Assembly: GCF_938046015.1 (NCBI RefSeq)
Contig: NZ_CALIXW010000030.1
Coordinates: 1 to 27,095, forward strand
Direction of reading: 5' to 3'
DNA from: an uncultured Porphyromonas sp.
Lineage (GTDB): Bacteria > Bacteroidota > Bacteroidia > Bacteroidales > Porphyromonadaceae
Length of the DNA: 27,095 nt
A model generated the notes under the pieces. That model was not told where the DNA came from, ran no database searches, and saw only the letters and a program-made list of their open reading frames with translations. This document shows positions 26,076 to 27,095 of the stretch, in pieces. A program made the translations under genes and the position numbers. Position 1 is the stretch's first letter, and each line of letters begins with the position of its first letter.

Positions 26076-26119
26076 GAAAAAGTGGCTAATCTTTTGCGCA
26101 AAAGATTAGCCACTTTTTC
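26076..26119. repeat. 44-bp perfect palindrome
   Basis: The half-site GAAAAAGTGGCTAATCTTTT (26076-26095) plus GC is followed by its exact reverse complement with no spacer, so the centre is GC/GC at 26097/26098. AT-rich ends give a T run on either strand, so it could act as a bidirectional terminator, a cruciform or a recombination site. Confidence 0.9.
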
Positions 26120-26161
26120 ATAAAAGATTAGTTACTTTTGGGAGGAAGATTAGGGACTTCG
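26099..26161 (+). repeat. Three degenerate direct repeats of a AAGATTAGnnACTT motif
   Basis: The right half of the 44-bp palindrome (AAAAGATTAGCCACTTTT, from 26099) is followed by AAAAGATTAGTTACTTTT and then GAAGATTAGGGACTTCG, spaced about 22-24 bases apart. The series becomes less exact with distance from the palindrome. Confidence 0.65.
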
Positions 26162-26481
26162 TCTCGAGCCTGCCTCTAGCGCCCTGGCGAAGTCCTTCGA
26201 CCGCGCTAGCAAAGGCCAGCGACTTTCTTTGGCCTTAGCCTGGTCTAAGGGGATGAAGCGGCTGAAGGAAGGCTTGAAAGTCTAGCCACATCCGTCACCT
26301 AATGAGTGGGCTACGTGTCGTCTTCGCAGCCCAAGCCAAGCGGCGGGCACTGTCGCGCCTTCGCCTTATCGAGGCCGAGGCGAAGCAAAGCTACTCTCCC
26401 ATCTGTAGGCGGACGGGCTACAGCGCGTTGAAGGGATAAGGCTTACCATTGTTTAACAAGGTATTTGTAGTAAGATAGATT

Positions 26482-27095
26482 ATGAAGATCAAAGGACTTA
26501 ATAGGGTGATTCCTGGAGGCCGCCATATCGAGAATATGGGCGATGACCTTTTGTTATATACTTTGGATGATGGACTGTACTGTAATGGGGAGCTCATTTT
26601 TCCTAGGTACTTATACCCATACCTCAACTATGATGGTGGGCACTACCTAAGATCCTCGGAGCCACCTGCAATATACAGACTCGACCCAGAGAGTAATTTT
26701 ATTAGGCTTTGTGTGTCGAGATCACAAAGAATACGATTAGGTACCTCCGATGAGTGCTTGCTCCTAGGGAGATACAAGAATAGGGAGCACACCTATACAC
26801 TAGAGCTTGAAGGAAAGGAGGTTTGGACTAAGACCACTAGTTTCTCTCAAGTCATCCAAGTAGGTTCGTTTGCTCTATTTTATGAAGGGAGAGGACAACT
26901 TGAAGGTTCCTGCCAGCTCATCGAGCTCGCTACTGGAGCTGTGCTCTGGGAGCTAGACCTCCCAGGTGCTTATATCTACAAAGTTTATCCCTACGAGAAT
27001 AAGGTCGTTATCGTGTGGTTCCCTCCTATGGGGGAAGAAGATAAAAGTCGTGTGTCGTGTGTGGAGGTGCCATCTGGGAAGATTATCTGGGAAAA
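26482..27095 (+). CDS. Unrecognised protein, possible beta-propeller, 3' truncated
   Basis: The frame opens at the ATG (MKIKGLNRVIPGGRH) and stays open to the window end, giving at least 204 residues. There is no signal peptide or membrane segment. The chain is rich in short beta strands and aromatic residues, with recurring pieces such as TYTLELEGKEVWT, QLIELATGAVLWELDL and SCVEVPSGKIIWE. This 'value-G-x-x-x-W' pattern resembles PQQ-like beta-propeller blades, but that is a guess from pattern alone. Codon use is clearly more AT-rich than in the rest of the window, suggesting transfer from another source or a cargo gene. No clear promoter box was found. Proteins of this look sometimes occur as immunity or accessory genes, but nothing here proves that. 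Confidence 0.65.
   Translation, partial: MKIKGLNRVIPGGRHIENMGDDLLLYTLDDGLYCNGELIFPRYLYPYLNYDGGHYLRSSEPPAIYRLDPESNFIRLCVSRSQRIRLGTSDECLLLGRYKNREHTYTLELEGKEVWTKTTSFSQVIQVGSFALFYEGRGQLEGSCQLIELATGAVLWELDLPGAYIYKVYPYENKVVIVWFPPMGEEDKSRVSCVEVPSGKIIWE

Larger units (their letters stand above)
25756..26481. other. Intergenic region before the partial low-GC gene
   Basis: About 725 bases without a convincing gene. It holds repeat copy D, a 44-bp perfect palindrome with direct-repeat remnants, and small hairpins at 26024-26040 (GCCTTC/GAAGGC) and 26359-26385 (CTTCGCCT/AGGCGAAG). Base composition falls toward the right end. Confidence 0.6.

Noticed and set aside
26418..26627. 69-codon minus-strand frame near the right end
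   Set aside because: It overlaps the start of the plus-strand frame that stays open for over 600 bases, and has no recognisable content.

Overview
The window looks like chromosomal DNA from a high-GC member of the Bacteroidota, most likely Porphyromonas or a close relative. The lineage call is an inference. It rests on repeated TAnnTTTG promoter boxes (the Bacteroidota -7 element) in front of genes with weak or no Shine-Dalgarno sequence, on GH92 and GH95 exo-glycosidases, on a 445-residue glutamate dehydrogenase, and on the DUF4254 plus GT9 and RbfA plus FtsX-permease neighbour pairs. GC is high almost throughout and drops visibly only in the last ~600 bases.

Left part: the 3' end of a GH95 alpha-L-fucosidase gene (+) converges on a GH92 mannosidase lipoprotein gene (-), with two strong hairpin terminators between them. 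argS lies upstream of the mannosidase gene on the same strand. Next, on the plus strand, comes a tight rmlA-rmlC-rmlD-rmlB operon (dTDP-L-rhamnose synthesis) with an Ogt-type DNA repair methyltransferase as fifth gene. It ends at a 20-bp-stem bidirectional terminator shared with the converging alaS-aroB pair.

Middle part: on the minus strand run tyrS, lemA, a TPM-domain membrane protein with four CxxC motifs, alaS and aroB. tyrS and alaS each have a clear promoter box. Divergent from tyrS are rbfA and an FtsX/LolC-type permease (+), then gdhA (+) with a textbook promoter and terminator.

Right part: after gdhA comes about 1.4 kb without a convincing gene. It holds a well-formed cobalamin riboswitch on the minus strand with its own promoter but no recognisable regulated gene. 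Beyond it is a minus-strand run: DUF4254 protein, GT9 glycosyltransferase, a stand-alone S4-domain protein and ferritin. The last 1.4 kb is an intergenic stretch with a 44-bp perfect palindrome, followed by the start of a lower-GC, unrecognised gene that runs off the window.

Main unexplained signals: (1) four intergenic copies of an ~88-bp element, each made of exactly four 22-bp units around near-palindromic cores and with the same unit order; (2) the orphan cobalamin riboswitch; (3) the 44-bp palindrome with degenerate direct repeats beside the low-GC gene. No tRNA, rRNA, CRISPR array or insertion sequence was seen.
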